DNA from: Desulfurobacteriaceae bacterium
GTDB lineage: Bacteria > Aquificota > Aquificia > Desulfurobacteriales > Desulfurobacteriaceae
DNA: 64,000 bases
Direction: 5' to 3'
Assembly (NCBI GenBank): GCA_027063785.1
Contig: JAMORC010000015.1
Span: 1-64,000 of the forward strand
Position 1 is the stretch's first letter. Each line of letters starts with the position of its first letter. This document shows, piece after piece, positions 63,911 to 64,000 of the stretch. A program made the position numbers and the translations under genes. The notes beneath the pieces were generated by a model that was given only the letters and a program-made list of their open reading frames with translations, did not search any database and had not been told where the DNA came from.

Positions 63911-64000
63911 CAATCTATCAGCTTAAATATCCTGTTAAACCTCGGCAGGTGTTTCTCCCCGTCCCAGGAGAAGAAGATAATCCTGGCTATACCGACGATC
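63910..64000 (-). CDS. lepB: Signal peptidase I, C-terminal end (partial)
   Basis: The last 29 codons of a minus-strand gene enter from the right edge, ending at TGA (63912-63910). The peptide IVGIARIIFFSWDGEKHL, followed by PRFNRIFKLID, resembles the end of bacterial type I signal peptidases, where a (V/I)GxA...FxSWD segment precedes an RxxRI(G)K tail. Signal peptidase I cleaves Sec and Tat leader peptides at the membrane. The catalytic Ser and Lys lie outside the window, so the call rests on this tail only. Confidence 0.7.
   Translation of the reverse strand, partial: IVGIARIIFFSWDGEKHLPRFNRIFKLID

Overview
The window is a gene-dense chromosome segment with no mobile elements and no CRISPR array. 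It most resembles a thermophilic member of the Aquificota, and my guess is the Desulfurobacteriales (Thermovibrio/Desulfurobacterium-like). The grounds are an enlarged NusG with an insert in its NGN domain, a RecG with an N-terminal extension, an archaeal-type 8-oxoguanine glycosylase (AGOG), Lys/Glu-rich proteins, heavy AGG/AGA arginine use, and frequent GTG/TTG starts with good Shine-Dalgarno (SD) sites. The taxonomy is inference from gene content; no rRNA is present.

Region 1 (1-12.7 kb) is the translation/transcription superoperon: end of tuf, rpmG, tRNA-Trp, secE, nusG, rplK, rplA, a promoter plus L10-type leader, rplJ, rplL, an attenuator-like hairpin, rpoB, rpoC and a strong bidirectional terminator. 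Facing it is an orphan, AT-richer lipoprotein gene (12.7-14.3 kb).

Region 2 (14.4-25.3 kb) starts with rimP-nusA and a YlxR/L7Ae fusion, with no infB following. A chain of tightly overlapping genes comes next: PfkB kinase, YhaM-like HD nuclease, purM, purN, an M16-like protein without its zinc motif, a DUF523/TudS-like protein, a flavin oxidoreductase, a CpoB-like lipoprotein, an unknown helical protein and inositol-1-phosphate synthase.

Region 3 (25.3-30.6 kb, minus strand) is dapA, a membrane globin-sensor/PsiE fusion, dapB and recG. It diverges from thrC-hisZ-purA and a small membrane protein (30.7-34.7 kb). midA, dprA and pgeF lie on the minus strand (34.7-37.2 kb).

Region 4 (37.2-43.8 kb) opens with three overlapping orphan genes, the last with a complete PD-(D/E)xK nuclease motif set, and a 30-residue membrane microprotein. 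It continues with guaA, nadA, a small membrane protein, DUF2062, AGOG and an outer-membrane protein gene preceded by two tandem 14-bp repeats.

Region 5 (43.9-50.2 kb) is a six-gene chemotaxis operon, cheZ-cheA-cheW-mcp-cheV-cheY, with a soluble PAS receptor and no cheR or cheB.

Region 6 (50.2-64 kb) holds a UvrD/PcrA helicase, a class V aminotransferase, a flavin-reductase-like protein and rarA. On the minus strand are relA/spoT, clpP, ribBA, a coiled-coil protein and pdxA. The plus strand then has murI, rph, rdgB, a DivIVA-like protein overlapping a DUF167 gene, and hup with its own promoter and terminator. The end of lepB enters from the right edge.

The most rewarding places for follow-up are the nuclease-bearing orphan trio, the globin-PsiE fusion inside the lysine operon, the Cys4 inserts in both NusG and RpoB, the apparent ATC start of pdxA, and the operator-like repeats upstream of the outer-membrane protein.
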